The notes: a model not told the origin generated them from the letters alone. Positions 24,633 through 33,388 are shown, numbered from the stretch's first letter. The stretch is 49,698 nt of DNA from an uncultured Actinoplanes sp. (GCF_934643405.1 NZ_CAKUCL010000022.1:1-49698), one strand, 5' to 3'. A program made the numbers and translations.

Positions 24633-25319
24633 TTGACGACCGCAGTCATCGTCGGCGGCACGGGCGGCCTGGGACGATTCATCGCGCAGCGCTACGCCGA
24701 CCGGGGCGACCGGGTGGTGGTGACCGGCCGGGACGCGGGCCGGGCCGAGACGGTGGCCAAGGAGATCGGCGGCGACGCGCTCGGCCTCGCCGTCGACCTG
24801 AGCCGGCCGGCCGGAATCTCCGCCGCCCTCGCCCCGGTGAGTGAGGTGGACCACCTCATCGTCACGGCGATCCACCAGAGCCACAACACCCTCGCGGACT
24901 TCAAGATCGACGATGCGGTCGCCTCGGCGACGATCAAGGTGGTGGGCTACGCCGAGGTGGTGCGGGCGTTGCGCGACCGGTTCACCCCGGCGGCGTCGAT
25001 CGTGCTGTACGGCGGGATCGCCATGGCCCGGCCCTACCCCGGCTCCACCGTCGTGACCACCACCAACGCGGCGGTCAGTGGCCTCGTCCGCACGCTGGCC
25101 AAGGAGATCGCACCACACCGGGTCAACGCGATCCACCCGGCGCTGGTCGGCGACAGCCCGCGCTGGCGGGACACCGATCTGAGCGCCGTGCGGCAGCGCA
25201 CCCCCACCGGTCACACGGTGACCATGGCCGAGGTCGCCGACGCCACCGACTTCCTGCTCCGCAACACCGGCATGAACGGCCAGGACCTGTTCGTCGACGG
25301 CGGGGTCCTACTGGCCTAG
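24633..25319 (+). CDS. SDR-like Rossmann protein lacking the catalytic YxxxK
   Basis: A 228-aa short-chain dehydrogenase/reductase-like protein. The dinucleotide loop is VGGTGGLGRF (residues about 7-16), and the later part keeps the SDR frame (TLAKEIAPHRVNAIHPALVG, then GQDLFVDGGVLLA). Where active SDRs have YxxxK the sequence reads VTTTN, and the preceding strand is IVLYGGIAMARP with no catalytic Ser. It may bind NAD(P) without the usual chemistry, for example as a sensor, or use other residues. I chose the TTG at 24633 because AAGGAGG (24622-24628) is perfectly placed. It is divergent from the MarR operon and convergent with zwf, overlapping it by 12 bases. Confidence 0.78.
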   Translation: MTTAVIVGGTGGLGRFIAQRYADRGDRVVVTGRDAGRAETVAKEIGGDALGLAVDLSRPAGISAALAPVSEVDHLIVTAIHQSHNTLADFKIDDAVASATIKVVGYAEVVRALRDRFTPAASIVLYGGIAMARPYPGSTVVTTTNAAVSGLVRTLAKEIAPHRVNAIHPALVGDSPRWRDTDLSAVRQRTPTGHTVTMAEVADATDFLLRNTGMNGQDLFVDGGVLLA

Positions 25320-26708
25320 CAGCCACCGGTGGGGCGCGACGAGCTGACGGGCCTTCGGCGGACCCCACGAGCCCGGACGGTAGGACTGCGGCTTCGGCGG
25401 GTTCTCCAGCAGCGGGTCGATCGCCTTCCACGCGGCGCTCAGACCGTCCGGGCGGGTGAACAGCGCGCGGTCGCCGATCAGCACGTCGTGGATCAGCCGG
25501 GAGTAGGGCGGCAGCGGGTCCGCCTCGGGCAGCTGGGCCAGCGGCACGGCCACCGAGCCGGGCTCCACCTCCAGCGCGGCGCCCGGCCGCTTGGCCAGGA
25601 ACGACAGGTCGATCTCGCCGTCGCCGGCCAGCGAGAAGGACAGCACGTTGGACTGCGGCGGCAGCTTGGGCAACGGCCGCGACGGCGTCTTGAGCACGAT
25701 GCTGACCCGCTGGTGGCTCTCGGCCAGCCGCTTGCCGGTGCGCAGCAGGAACGGCACACCCCGCCAGCGCGGATTGTCGATCCAGAGCTTCGCCGCGACG
25801 TACGTGTCGGTGACCGACCCGCGGCGCACTCCCTTGATCTGCTTGTACCCGGCGAACTGGCCCAGCACCGCCTCGGCCGGGTCGATGGGCCGGAAGGACC
25901 GGATCACCTTCTCCCGGGCGGCCTGCAGATCCGCCGCGTCGAGGCTGGCCGGGGGCTCCATCGCGACCTCGGCGGCGACCTGGAACAGGTGGGTGACCAT
26001 CATGTCCAGCACCGCGCCGGTGGCGTCGTAGAACTGGGCGCGGTCGGCCACGTCCAGCGTCTCCGGCACGTCGATCTGCACGCTCTCGATGTACTCGCCG
26101 CTCCACATGGCGGCGAACACCTCGTTGGCGAACCGCGTCACGTGCAGTTGCTGGGTCGCTTCCTTGCCCAGGAAGTGGTCGATCCGGTAGACCTGCGACT
26201 CGTCGAGCGCGTGGTGCACGAGCCGGTTGAGTTTGCGGAACGATCCGGGCGACGTGCCGAACGGCTTCTCGTAGACGACGCGTGCCCTTTCCGCCAGGTC
26301 GTGCGTGGCGAGCGCCTGGGTGATCTCGCCGAACGCGACCGGCGGGATCGCCAGGTAGTGGATCAGCTGCGGATTGCCGCCCATCTCCTTGCGGACCTCG
26401 TCGATCACGTCGAGCAGGCTGCCCGGGCTGTCGGTGTTGAAGCCGCCACCGGCGAAGCGCAGCCGGGAGGCGAACTCGCGCCACGGGCCCTTGGACGGCG
26501 CCGGGCCGAACTCGGTGAGCGCCTCGTGCACGCGCTGCCGGAAGTTCTCGTGCGAGACGTCGCCGCGGCCGTTGCCGACCAGGATCCACTCGTCCGGCAG
26601 CAGTCCCTCGATCGCCAGGGTGTAGAAGGCCGGGATGACCATCCGCCGGGACAGGTCGCCGGTCGCGCCGAACAGCACGAACACCACCGGGCTGGAAGTC
26701 GTCGCCAT
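25308..26708 (-). CDS. zwf: Glucose-6-phosphate dehydrogenase
   Basis: A 466-aa G6PD, first enzyme of the oxidative pentose phosphate pathway, producing NADPH and 6-phosphogluconolactone. FGATGDLSRR (13-22) is the coenzyme loop, EKPFGTSPGSFRKLN the phosphate region, and VYRIDHFLGKEATQQ (near 180) holds the catalytic His and substrate Lys; KRPGAALEVEPG and SWGPPKA close the fold. I chose the ATG at 26708 (MATTSS), not the upstream one at 26735. No tal, tkt, gnd or opcA gene is adjacent, so this is a stand-alone copy, perhaps a second zwf. Its 3' end overlaps the SDR gene. Confidence 0.92.
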   Translation of the reverse strand: MATTSSPVVFVLFGATGDLSRRMVIPAFYTLAIEGLLPDEWILVGNGRGDVSHENFRQRVHEALTEFGPAPSKGPWREFASRLRFAGGGFNTDSPGSLLDVIDEVRKEMGGNPQLIHYLAIPPVAFGEITQALATHDLAERARVVYEKPFGTSPGSFRKLNRLVHHALDESQVYRIDHFLGKEATQQLHVTRFANEVFAAMWSGEYIESVQIDVPETLDVADRAQFYDATGAVLDMMVTHLFQVAAEVAMEPPASLDAADLQAAREKVIRSFRPIDPAEAVLGQFAGYKQIKGVRRGSVTDTYVAAKLWIDNPRWRGVPFLLRTGKRLAESHQRVSIVLKTPSRPLPKLPPQSNVLSFSLAGDGEIDLSFLAKRPGAALEVEPGSVAVPLAQLPEADPLPPYSRLIHDVLIGDRALFTRPDGLSAAWKAIDPLLENPPKPQSYRPGSWGPPKARQLVAPHRWLLGQ

Positions 26709-26738
26709 GCCCCGGATTCTGCCCCGGTGGGGCAACGC

Positions 26739-27692
26739 TCACACCGGCTGTGACCGGAACAACCCGCGATACGCCTGAGGCGTGGTGCTGAGCCGCTGAC
26801 CGAAATGGTGCCGCAGGGTGGCGGCGCTGCCGAAACCGGCCCGTACGGCGATCGCGTCCACGCTCAGGTCGCTGTCCTCCAGCAGCCGGCGGGCGAGCAG
26901 CAGCCGCTGGTTGGTGAGCCAGTCGTGCGGGGTCGCGCCGGTCTCACCGCGGAACTTGCGGGCGAACGTGCGCGGTGCCATGTGCGCCAGCGCGGCCATG
27001 GTCTCCACCGAGTGCGGCTGGTCCAGGGTCTCGATCACCCGGATCAGCACCGGCTGGAGCTTCTCGCACTCGATCACCGGCAGCGGCGCCTCGACGTACT
27101 GCGCCTGGCCGCCGTCGCGGTGCGGCGGCACCACCATCCGCCGCGCGATCATGGTGGCCGCGGCCGAGCCCTGCTCCTGCCGGATCAGGTGCAGGCCGGC
27201 GTCGATGCTCGCGGCGGTGCCGGCGCTCGTGAGGATCTTGCCGTCCTGCACGTAGAGGACGTCCGCGTCGACCTTCGCCGACGGGTGGCGCCGGGCCAGC
27301 TCGGCGGTGTGCCGCCAGTGCGTGGTGCAGCGGCGGTCGTCGAGCAGCCCGGCCGCCCCCAGGGCGAACGCGCCGGTGCAGACGCTCATCACCCAGGCGC
27401 CGCGCTCGTACGCCCGGCGCAGCGCCGCCAGCACCTCGGGCGGCTCCTCGCCCACCGGCCCGTACGGCACGACCGCGACCAGGTCGGCCTCGTCGAGCCG
27501 GGACAGGTCGGCCTGGACGTCGATGGAGAAACCGGCATGGGTGCGCACCGGGCGGCCGTCGACGGTGCAGACCGCGAAGTCGTACCCGGGCAGACCTTCG
27601 GCGGTGCGGTCGTACCCGAACAGCTCACAGAGAACGCCGAGCTCGAAAACGGCCACCTCCGGCAGGGCCAGGACCGCCACGTTGCGAAGCAT
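26739..27692 (-). CDS. GlxA-type AraC regulator with DJ-1/PfpI domain
   Basis: A 317-aa regulator. Residues about 1-185 are a DJ-1/PfpI domain with the nucleophile-elbow Cys in SVCTGAFALGAAGLLDDR (about 100-117) and TTHW following, as in GlxA-like proteins. Residues about 215-315 are an AraC HTH pair (ALAHMAPRTFARKFRGETGA and AIAVRAGFGSAATLRHHFG). The family senses a small molecule with the DJ-1 part and activates nearby genes. I took ATG 27692 (MLRNVAVLALPE); the longer frame to 27749 adds nothing family-like. It ends 30 bases downstream of the zwf start on the same strand, so it may be co-transcribed with zwf. Confidence 0.88.
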   Translation of the reverse strand: MLRNVAVLALPEVAVFELGVLCELFGYDRTAEGLPGYDFAVCTVDGRPVRTHAGFSIDVQADLSRLDEADLVAVVPYGPVGEEPPEVLAALRRAYERGAWVMSVCTGAFALGAAGLLDDRRCTTHWRHTAELARRHPSAKVDADVLYVQDGKILTSAGTAASIDAGLHLIRQEQGSAAATMIARRMVVPPHRDGGQAQYVEAPLPVIECEKLQPVLIRVIETLDQPHSVETMAALAHMAPRTFARKFRGETGATPHDWLTNQRLLLARRLLEDSDLSVDAIAVRAGFGSAATLRHHFGQRLSTTPQAYRGLFRSQPV

Positions 27693-27733
27693 GTGACCGA
27701 GCCTACGACGGCTTGGCAGGATTTTGAAGGAGT

Positions 27734-27907
27734 ATGGCATCTCTGCCACTGTCGACCATGGAGACGAGCGACCAGGCTGAGGTCATGGAAATCGTCATCG
27801 CTCTGTTCTTCCTGGTGATCCTCGGTTTCGCGATCACCGGTCACACCGCCGACACGCGTGACAGTGCCGACTGGAAGCCAACAAACGAAGGCTTCCGCTC
27901 CGCTTGA
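27734..27907 (+). CDS. Possible small single-helix membrane protein (40-57 aa)
   Basis: A short frame with starts at ATG 27734 (57 aa), 27758 (49 aa) and 27785 (40 aa), stopping at TGA 27905-27907. All versions contain one clean transmembrane helix, IVIALFFLVILGFAITGHTA, followed by a polar tail (DSADWKPTNEGFRSA) with Trp, Pro and Gly. AAGGAG at about 27727 is very close to the first ATG, and GAGG precedes the last. The helix plus tail is unlike random frames around it. It is divergent from the GlxA gene and lies before the GH25 remnant. No family is recognised. Confidence 0.45.
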   Translation: MASLPLSTMETSDQAEVMEIVIALFFLVILGFAITGHTADTRDSADWKPTNEGFRSA

Positions 27908-27970
27908 AAATCCACATCCATCTAGGAATGAATGACCGGGACTCCCCCCTTGCGGAACGGAGGTCCGGTC

Positions 27971-28572
27971 ATGGCACGACCTGTCGTGACAACCCTGCTG
28001 GCCGCGGCGGTGACCCTGCTGGCCGGTCTGGCGTTCGCCACCCCGGCGGCGGCCGCCGCGGTCACCTACGGCCAGGACGTCTCCGGCCATCAGGGCAACG
28101 TCAACTGGGCGGCCCAGTGGAACGCCGGCTCGCGGTTCGCCTTCGTCAAGGCGACCGAGGGCGGCTCGTGGCGCACGGCGGCGGCTGGTCGCGCGACGGG
28201 CAGACGCTGCCCGGGGCGCTCGACATCGAGTACAACCCGTACGGCGCGACCTGTTACGGCCTGTCCCAGGCGAGCATGCGCGGCTGGATCTCGGCGTTCC
28301 TGAACCGCTACCACGACCGCACCGGACGGTGGGCCGTCATCTACACGACCACCGACTGGTGGACCACCTGCACCGGGAACTACTCCGGCTTCTGGGCGAA
28401 CTCGCCGCTGTGGCTGGCCCGCTACGCGAGCGCGCCCGGCACGCTCCCGGCCGGGGCGCCCACCTGGTCGTTCTGGCAGTACTCGTCGACCGGCCCGTTC
28501 GCCGGCGACTCGAACCGGTGGAACGGCGCGCTGGACCGGCTGAAGGTGCTGGCGTGCGACGGCCCCTGCTGA
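27971..28572 (+). pseudogene. GH25 lysozyme, broken by an internal deletion and frameshift
   Basis: The remains of a secreted GH25 muramidase. From ATG 27971 (GGAGG at 27958-27962) a signal peptide (TTLLAAAVTLLAGLAFATPAAA) leads into VTYGQDVSGHQGNVNW, which holds the first catalytic Asp, and runs to FAFVKATEGGS at about 28160. The frame then goes astray and stops at 28303. In another frame from about 28160 the domain resumes at VAHGGGWSRDGQTLPGALDI, with the DIE acidic pair, and runs to the stop at 28572. From memory of Streptomyces GH25 enzymes about 40 residues between these points are missing. So the gene has lost an internal segment, out of frame. A sequencing error alone would not explain the missing residues. 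Confidence 0.8.
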
Positions 28573-28577
28573 AGGCC

Positions 28578-28599
28578 GGGGCGGCCCGGCAGCCGCCCC
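28578..28599. terminator. Bidirectional hairpin between convergent genes
   Basis: GGGGCGGC (28578-28585) pairs with GCCGCCCC (28592-28599) around a six-base loop. It lies six bases past the GH25 pseudogene stop and eight bases past the end of the convergent hydrolase gene, so it can end transcription from both sides. No T-tract is present. Confidence 0.65.
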
Positions 28600-28606
28600 G
28601 ATCCCG

Positions 28607-30283
28607 TCAGCGGCCCGGCGTCAGGACCGACGCGGGCAGCGGCGTGGCCACCGGCGGCAGACGCTTGCCGGTGCTGGCGGCCGTCGTCGAGGGCTGCCCG
28701 GTAGGCAGCGGCTCGGTGAACGGCTGCGGGGCATCGGTGCAGAACGTGCCCCGGGCCGGCGGCTTGCCGGTCAGCAGGTAGTCGTTGATCTTCGAGGTGA
28801 CGCACGGCCCGGTCCCGTACCCGGTGTGGCCCCAGTTGTTGCTGGACAGCAGGCGGGAGTTGGGCAGCAGCCGCGAGGACGCGACCGCGCCGGCGTAGTT
28901 GGTGGCCGGGTCCCAGATGCTGCCGACCACGAGCACCGGCGCGGCGGTGCGGCGATCGAAGGGCCCGGTGTAGGCGTCCTCGTCCCGGACCGTCCACGTG
29001 TTGCGGGCACAGGCGCTGTCCAGCCAGCCCCAGGCGCGGCCGAAGTACTTGGCGGCCCGGTCGCGCCGGGCGGTCGCCGCCGGCCACATGCCCGCGTCGC
29101 GCGGGTGCAGCCCGTCGGTGCAGACGACCGACAGCCCCGCCTCCGGTCCGTTGTCGTACGGGAAGTCGTACCCCGCGGCCCGATGGATCCGCCGGCTGAG
29201 CTCGGCCGTCGAGCCGCCGCCCTGCGCCGACTGGATCTGCGCGGCGATCGCGGTGACCTCCGCGCCGGCGTTCGGCGAGTAGAGCGCCCGGAGGACGGCG
29301 TTGACGAAAACGGCGTACGTGATCGTCACGGTCATGCCGTCGCCGGTGATCACCAGCGGCTTCTCGAGCAGCTTGCGGGTGATGGTGTCGAAGTTCCTCA
29401 CCGGGTCGCCCGCGGCGAAGGCGCAGTACTTCTCGCCTGCCCGGTCGCAGCGCCGCAGGATCTCGATCAGCGCTTTGTACGCTCCCTCCGACGAGCGCAA
29501 ACGTGCGTCCAGGATCCGCTTGGTGTCGCTGCCGACCCACCCGCGCGGGTCCAGCACGCCGTCGATGACCAGCGCCCGGAACCGGTCCGGGAACATGTTC
29601 GCGTAGTACTGGCCCAGGATGCTGCCGTAGCTGAAGCCCAGATAGTTCAGCTTCTGGTCGCCGACCGCGCGACGCATGACGTCCATGTCCCGGGCCACCT
29701 CGGCCGTCGACATCGCGCCCGCGATCTTCGCGCCGGTGGTGGAGCAGGCCTCGCCGAGCAGCTTCGAGCCCTCGACGTACCGCCGCTCCTCGGTCTTGCC
29801 GACCGGGAACGGGACGTTGCGCAGACTCAGCACCTCGCTCTGGGCCTTGACCGACTCGAAGCACTTGACCTGGGTGCTCGCGCCGATGCCACGCGGATCC
29901 ACGCCGACGATGTCGAACTTCGCCAGCAGGGAGTCGCCCAGGAACTGCGGCGCGGCCAGCGCGACCTGGGTGGCCGGACCGCCCGGGCCGCCGGGGTTGA
30001 GGAACAGGCTGCCGATCTTGTGCTTCTGGTCCTTCGCCTTGATCCGCAGGACGGCGATCTCGATCTGCGCGCCGCGCGGCTGGTCGTAGTCGAGCGGCAG
30101 GTCCACGGTCGCGCACTCGGCGATCTCGTAGCACCTGTACCAGCCCAGCTCGGGGGTGGGAACGGCGTCGCTCTTGCGGTCGGCGCCCGGCGCGGAGGCG
30201 GCCAGGGCGGGCACGGTGGCGCCGGTGGCCAGCACGATGCCGGCCAGCGCCGCGGTCAGTAGTCGGTACGTCTTCACTGCCAT
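28607..30283 (-). CDS. Secreted tripeptidyl-aminopeptidase-like alpha/beta hydrolase
   Basis: A 558-aa exported alpha/beta hydrolase of the Streptomyces tripeptidyl aminopeptidase/SlpD type. The signal peptide is in residues 1-28 (LLTAALAGIVLATGATVPAL, Ala-x-Ala cut). The oxyanion loop is NPGGPGGP (96-103), the nucleophile Ser218 sits in GFSYGS, the Asp in VVGSIWDPATNYA and the His in SNNWGHTGYGTGPCV, followed by the C-terminal Cys-containing cap typical of the group. It would cleave short peptides from N-termini outside the cell. ATG 30283 was chosen over 30310 because it directly precedes the signal peptide. The C-terminal 30 residues are Pro/Thr-rich. Confidence 0.87.
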   Translation of the reverse strand: MAVKTYRLLTAALAGIVLATGATVPALAASAPGADRKSDAVPTPELGWYRCYEIAECATVDLPLDYDQPRGAQIEIAVLRIKAKDQKHKIGSLFLNPGGPGGPATQVALAAPQFLGDSLLAKFDIVGVDPRGIGASTQVKCFESVKAQSEVLSLRNVPFPVGKTEERRYVEGSKLLGEACSTTGAKIAGAMSTAEVARDMDVMRRAVGDQKLNYLGFSYGSILGQYYANMFPDRFRALVIDGVLDPRGWVGSDTKRILDARLRSSEGAYKALIEILRRCDRAGEKYCAFAAGDPVRNFDTITRKLLEKPLVITGDGMTVTITYAVFVNAVLRALYSPNAGAEVTAIAAQIQSAQGGGSTAELSRRIHRAAGYDFPYDNGPEAGLSVVCTDGLHPRDAGMWPAATARRDRAAKYFGRAWGWLDSACARNTWTVRDEDAYTGPFDRRTAAPVLVVGSIWDPATNYAGAVASSRLLPNSRLLSSNNWGHTGYGTGPCVTSKINDYLLTGKPPARGTFCTDAPQPFTEPLPTGQPSTTAASTGKRLPPVATPLPASVLTPGR

Positions 30284-30386
30284 GCGGACGACCCTTCCGA
30301 CGGGGGTCACGGCGTCGATGCCGCGATCCCCGCATGGTAAGGGTCAGATCGACGAACGATGATCAACAAGCTCCGGTACGGGCTGG

Positions 30387-30869
30387 TCAGACGCCCGACA
30401 TGGCGAGATTTCGAGTAGTGACGGAGTCCCGCCAGCGCGGTGGAGTGATATGGGTCACGGCGGTCGTCGGCGGGGTCCGCTCGCGGCGCAGGAACAGCAC
30501 GGCGCAGACGATCGAGGTGCTGATCAGGCCGATCGACGCCGAGGCCAGCAGCGCTTCCTGGCCGGTGCCCAGCCCGTACAGGAGCCAGGAGGCCGAGGCC
30601 CCGGCGCCGAGCCGCCAGCGCATCGGGGAGAGGCCGGACAGGTCCTGGCCGCGGTCGCGCACCAGGGCGAGCGGCTGCGGCACGATCTGCAGACGCTCCC
30701 CGCTGAGCAGCCCGTACGTGATCCAGCCGAGCGGCAAGGCCACACCCAGCGTGCTCGCGGTGGCCGAGAGGCCGTTGGTGCGGCGCTGAACGCAGGACTT
30801 GTAGACCTGGGGCCAGGACAGGGACATGGACAGCGCGGCGCCGAGACAGCCGAGGGCGTGGATGAGCAT
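30387..30869 (-). CDS. PQ-loop (SWEET/MtN3-like) small membrane protein
   Basis: A 160-aa membrane protein. The first helix and loop carry the PQ-loop signature (SWPQVYKSCVQRRTNGLSAT, Pro20-Gln21), followed by hydrophobic segments at about 38-55, 88-105 and 108-126 and a charged tail. One three-helix PQ unit is clear and the second half is degenerate, so it resembles a semiSWEET or a lysosomal-cystine-transporter-like repeat. The substrate could be a sugar or amino acid; this cannot be told. It is divergent from the following gene across 164 bases containing the dyad GCGGAT-N6-ATCCGC (30904-30921). Confidence 0.65.
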   Translation of the reverse strand: MLIHALGCLGAALSMSLSWPQVYKSCVQRRTNGLSATASTLGVALPLGWITYGLLSGERLQIVPQPLALVRDRGQDLSGLSPMRWRLGAGASASWLLYGLGTGQEALLASASIGLISTSIVCAVLFLRRERTPPTTAVTHITPPRWRDSVTTRNLAMSGV

Positions 30870-30903
30870 GATCCCTTTCCGGTCGGGGTCGGGGACTGCC
30901 CGG

Positions 30904-30921
30904 GCGGATGTCGCGATCCGC
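30904..30921. promoter_or_regulatory. Dyad in the divergent gap upstream of the PQ-loop gene
   Basis: GCGGAT (30904-30909) and ATCCGC (30916-30921) form a perfect inverted repeat with a six-base spacer, 35 bases ahead of the PQ-loop start. The position fits an operator. The rest of the gap (30870-31033) shows no clear -10/-35 pair. Confidence 0.35.
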
Positions 30922-31033
30922 GGGCCAGATTGCCCATCGCCCGGTCCCGGAGGCGACTGACCGCTTGCGCACCCCTGCCACCGACCTGCAACCTGAACCG
31001 AGGACCGAAGAAGCGATTTGGCAAAGTGGACGG

Positions 31034-32242
31034 ATGCTGACCGACGTCGACCTGCCCGCCCCGGGGCTGCTCTGGCCCCGATGGGTCACGCTTGCCGCGT
31101 CATTGACCGCGATCGGCTGGTCGGACGTGTGGTACGTCGACGAGCGGGGCGCCCACCACGACGATCACGGCGGCAGCTGGGCGCGGTTGGCCCTGCTCGA
31201 CGGCGCCCGGGCCGTGCTGTTCGGCTATGACCGCGAGCACAGCGCGACGGTTGACGCCGACCCCCCGCTCGACCTGCTCACCGGCGCGCCGGAGTGGCTG
31301 CCGTGGGACGTGCTGACCCCGCTGGCCGAGTCGGACCGGCTGGGTTTCGTGGTGTGGCACGAGCACGGCCGCTGGTCCCGCGCGCGATACCGCGACGGCA
31401 TCGCCGACGGCCTGGTGGACACCGTCGGCGCCGTGCTGAGCACCGAGAACGCGCTGACCGAGCTGGCCGACATCGTGTCCGAGTGGGGACAGTACGAGCC
31501 GCGCACGCCGGCCGCGCGCGACGAGATCCGCGCCGCGAGCGAGCAGATCCTGGCCGCCGCGGTGCGCGGCCAGGTCGGCGCCGCGGAGTTCGAGCGGCTG
31601 CTGGGCCGGGTCCCGTCGCTCGACCTCGAGGCCGCCCTGTCCACCGCCGGCCGCGGCGGCATCACGTCCGGCACCCGCCCGCCGCGTGTCCCGGCCGGTC
31701 AGCGGCCCGCGATGCGCCGGGTGCGCCGGCTCAGCCAGGGCGAGCACGACCGGCTGGTCTGGGCCGCCATGCAGGACGCCGTCGAGCTCGACCGCCCCTC
31801 TCCCCCGCACACCGAAGAGCTGGACGAGCTGGTGGCGTGGATGCGTGACCGCGCGCCGGCCGGCGACGGCGTCTGCTCCGTGATGGCGTACGCCGACGCG
31901 ACGAACGTGAGCGTGCAACCCGGCGCCAGCCCGCCGGAGCAGCGTCCCGCCGACCAGAAGGTCGCCACCTTCGACGGGCTGAGCCGGATGCTGCGCCGGC
32001 TGCGCGAGGCCGAGGCCGACCCGCGGTACGGCCGCTGGCTGTACCTGCTGGTGGAGACGACGGCCGCCGGGGCGCGGGTGGAGCGGCGGTACGACTCGTG
32101 GCCGCCCTGGTGGCCGGACGACGGCGTGTCCGGCCCGTGGCGTACCAACCTCGGCGAGGAGATGGACGCCCGCGCGCCCCGCTGGCGGCCGCCGTGGACC
32201 CGGCTGCTCGACCCGGAGGTCGCGTACCGCCCGGCGGGCTGA
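31034..32242 (+). CDS. Uncharacterised 402-aa protein with YezG/SMI1-like features
   Basis: A 402-aa soluble protein with no assigned family. The N-terminal part (WYVDERGAHHDDHGGSWARL, LLTGAPEWLPWDVL, LGFVVWHEHGRWSRARYRDG) looks like repeated beta-strands of a SUKH- or DUF600-like domain. A helical middle (about 140-270) has a Pro/Arg linker. The C-terminus (WLYLLVETTAAGARVERRYD, SWPPWWPDDG) recalls immunity proteins of the YezG type. I started at ATG 31034, although the frame is open further upstream. The tentative resemblance would suggest an immunity-type role, but no toxin gene is adjacent. Confidence 0.6.
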   Translation: MLTDVDLPAPGLLWPRWVTLAASLTAIGWSDVWYVDERGAHHDDHGGSWARLALLDGARAVLFGYDREHSATVDADPPLDLLTGAPEWLPWDVLTPLAESDRLGFVVWHEHGRWSRARYRDGIADGLVDTVGAVLSTENALTELADIVSEWGQYEPRTPAARDEIRAASEQILAAAVRGQVGAAEFERLLGRVPSLDLEAALSTAGRGGITSGTRPPRVPAGQRPAMRRVRRLSQGEHDRLVWAAMQDAVELDRPSPPHTEELDELVAWMRDRAPAGDGVCSVMAYADATNVSVQPGASPPEQRPADQKVATFDGLSRMLRRLREAEADPRYGRWLYLLVETTAAGARVERRYDSWPPWWPDDGVSGPWRTNLGEEMDARAPRWRPPWTRLLDPEVAYRPAG

Positions 32243-32255
32243 TGCCGCCACCCGG

Positions 32256-33191
32256 TCAGGCGGCGCGCACCTGCGGTAGCACTTCCGACGCGATGAGGTC
32301 CAGGTGGTCGAGGTCGGTCATGTCGGTGACGCGCAGATGCACCCGGGTCGCCCCGATCGCGGCCATCTCCCCGATCCGCTGGACCAGCGCGGCGGGCGAG
32401 CCCTCCACCGGGTCCTCGGGCGGCAGGGCACTGGCGACGTGCAGCGGGGCCGCGCGGCGGGCGGCCTCCCGGTCATCCCGGCCGATCGCCACCACGATGC
32501 CCGCCGACAGAACCGGCATCTCGGCGCGCCCGACCGCCGCACAGGCCGCCCGGACCCGATCGAAAGCGGCCGACGTGTCCGCCACCGATTTGAACGGCAT
32601 GTTGTATTCATCGGCGAACCGGGCCGCCAACAGGGGCGTCCGCTTCGGCCCCTTGCCGCCCAGGATGATCGGCGGATGGGGGCGCTGCACCGGTCGCGGC
32701 AGGGCGGGCGCGTCCAGCAATCGGTAGTGCTTGCCGTCGAAGGAGAAGGTCGAGTCCTCGGGTGTGCGCCACAGGCCGGTGATCACCGCGAGTTGTTCCT
32801 CCAGCCGGTCGAAGCGCTCGGCGACCGGCGGGAACGGGATGCCGTACGCGACATGCTCGCGCTCGAACCAGCCGGCGCCCATGCCGAGCTCGGCCCGTCC
32901 GCCACTCATCGCGTCCACCTGCGCCACCATGATCGACAGTGGACCCGGAAGGCGGAACGTGACCGAGTTCACCATGGTGCCGAGCCGCAGCGTGGTGGTC
33001 TCGCGCGCCAGGCCCGCGAGGGTGATCCAGGCGTCGGTCGGACCGGGCGGCACCGCATCGGCGCTCATCGCTCGATAGTGGTCGGCACGCAGCAAGCTTT
33101 CGAAGCCACCGGCCTCGGCGTGCCGCGCCAGCCGGAGCTGGGTTTCGTATGTCGCACCGCGATGCGGCTCGATGAACAGACCTATGCGCAT
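32256..33191 (-). CDS. LLM-class F420-dependent oxidoreductase
   Basis: A 311-aa TIM-barrel protein of the bacterial luciferase-like monooxygenase superfamily. It shows MRIGLFIEPHRGATYETQLR, LARHAEAGGFESLLRADHY, LGMGAGWFEREHVAYGIPFP (about 115-134) and HPPIILGGKGPKRTPLLAARF (the phosphate-binding part of the cofactor site). In actinobacteria this branch usually uses coenzyme F420. I took the ATG at 33191; an ATG at 33212 would add seven residues (MSHDEPV). Neither has a strong Shine-Dalgarno. It is divergent from an ABC solute-binding gene across about 200 bases. Substrate unknown. Confidence 0.83.
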   Translation of the reverse strand: MRIGLFIEPHRGATYETQLRLARHAEAGGFESLLRADHYRAMSADAVPPGPTDAWITLAGLARETTTLRLGTMVNSVTFRLPGPLSIMVAQVDAMSGGRAELGMGAGWFEREHVAYGIPFPPVAERFDRLEEQLAVITGLWRTPEDSTFSFDGKHYRLLDAPALPRPVQRPHPPIILGGKGPKRTPLLAARFADEYNMPFKSVADTSAAFDRVRAACAAVGRAEMPVLSAGIVVAIGRDDREAARRAAPLHVASALPPEDPVEGSPAALVQRIGEMAAIGATRVHLRVTDMTDLDHLDLIASEVLPQVRAA

Positions 33192-33362
33192 AACCGGCTC
33201 ATCATGAGACATCGGGAGCTGTGCGTCTACTTCGGCATTTGCAACGAAGTTGTCATCGATGCATGCACCACTTTGCCCTACGATCCCCGGTCGGGGCACC
33301 ACTGTCCCACGAACGACCCCTCGCGGCGCCGGTGCTCCTTTTGCCGGGTTGCCGATACCGAA

Positions 33363-33376
33363 CGACCTACCGGTCG
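33363..33376 (+). promoter_or_regulatory. Dyad just ahead of the SBP ribosome-binding site
   Basis: CGACC (33363-33367) and GGTCG (33372-33376) form a perfect inverted repeat with spacer TACC, ending directly before GGGAAGGA, the Shine-Dalgarno of the binding-protein gene. In RNA it would fold next to the ribosome site and could tune translation; as DNA it could be an operator. A second small hairpin, CCCC-GGTC-GGGG, lies further upstream near 33285. No known riboswitch class fits. Confidence 0.3.
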
Positions 33377-33388
33377 GGAAGGATCACG

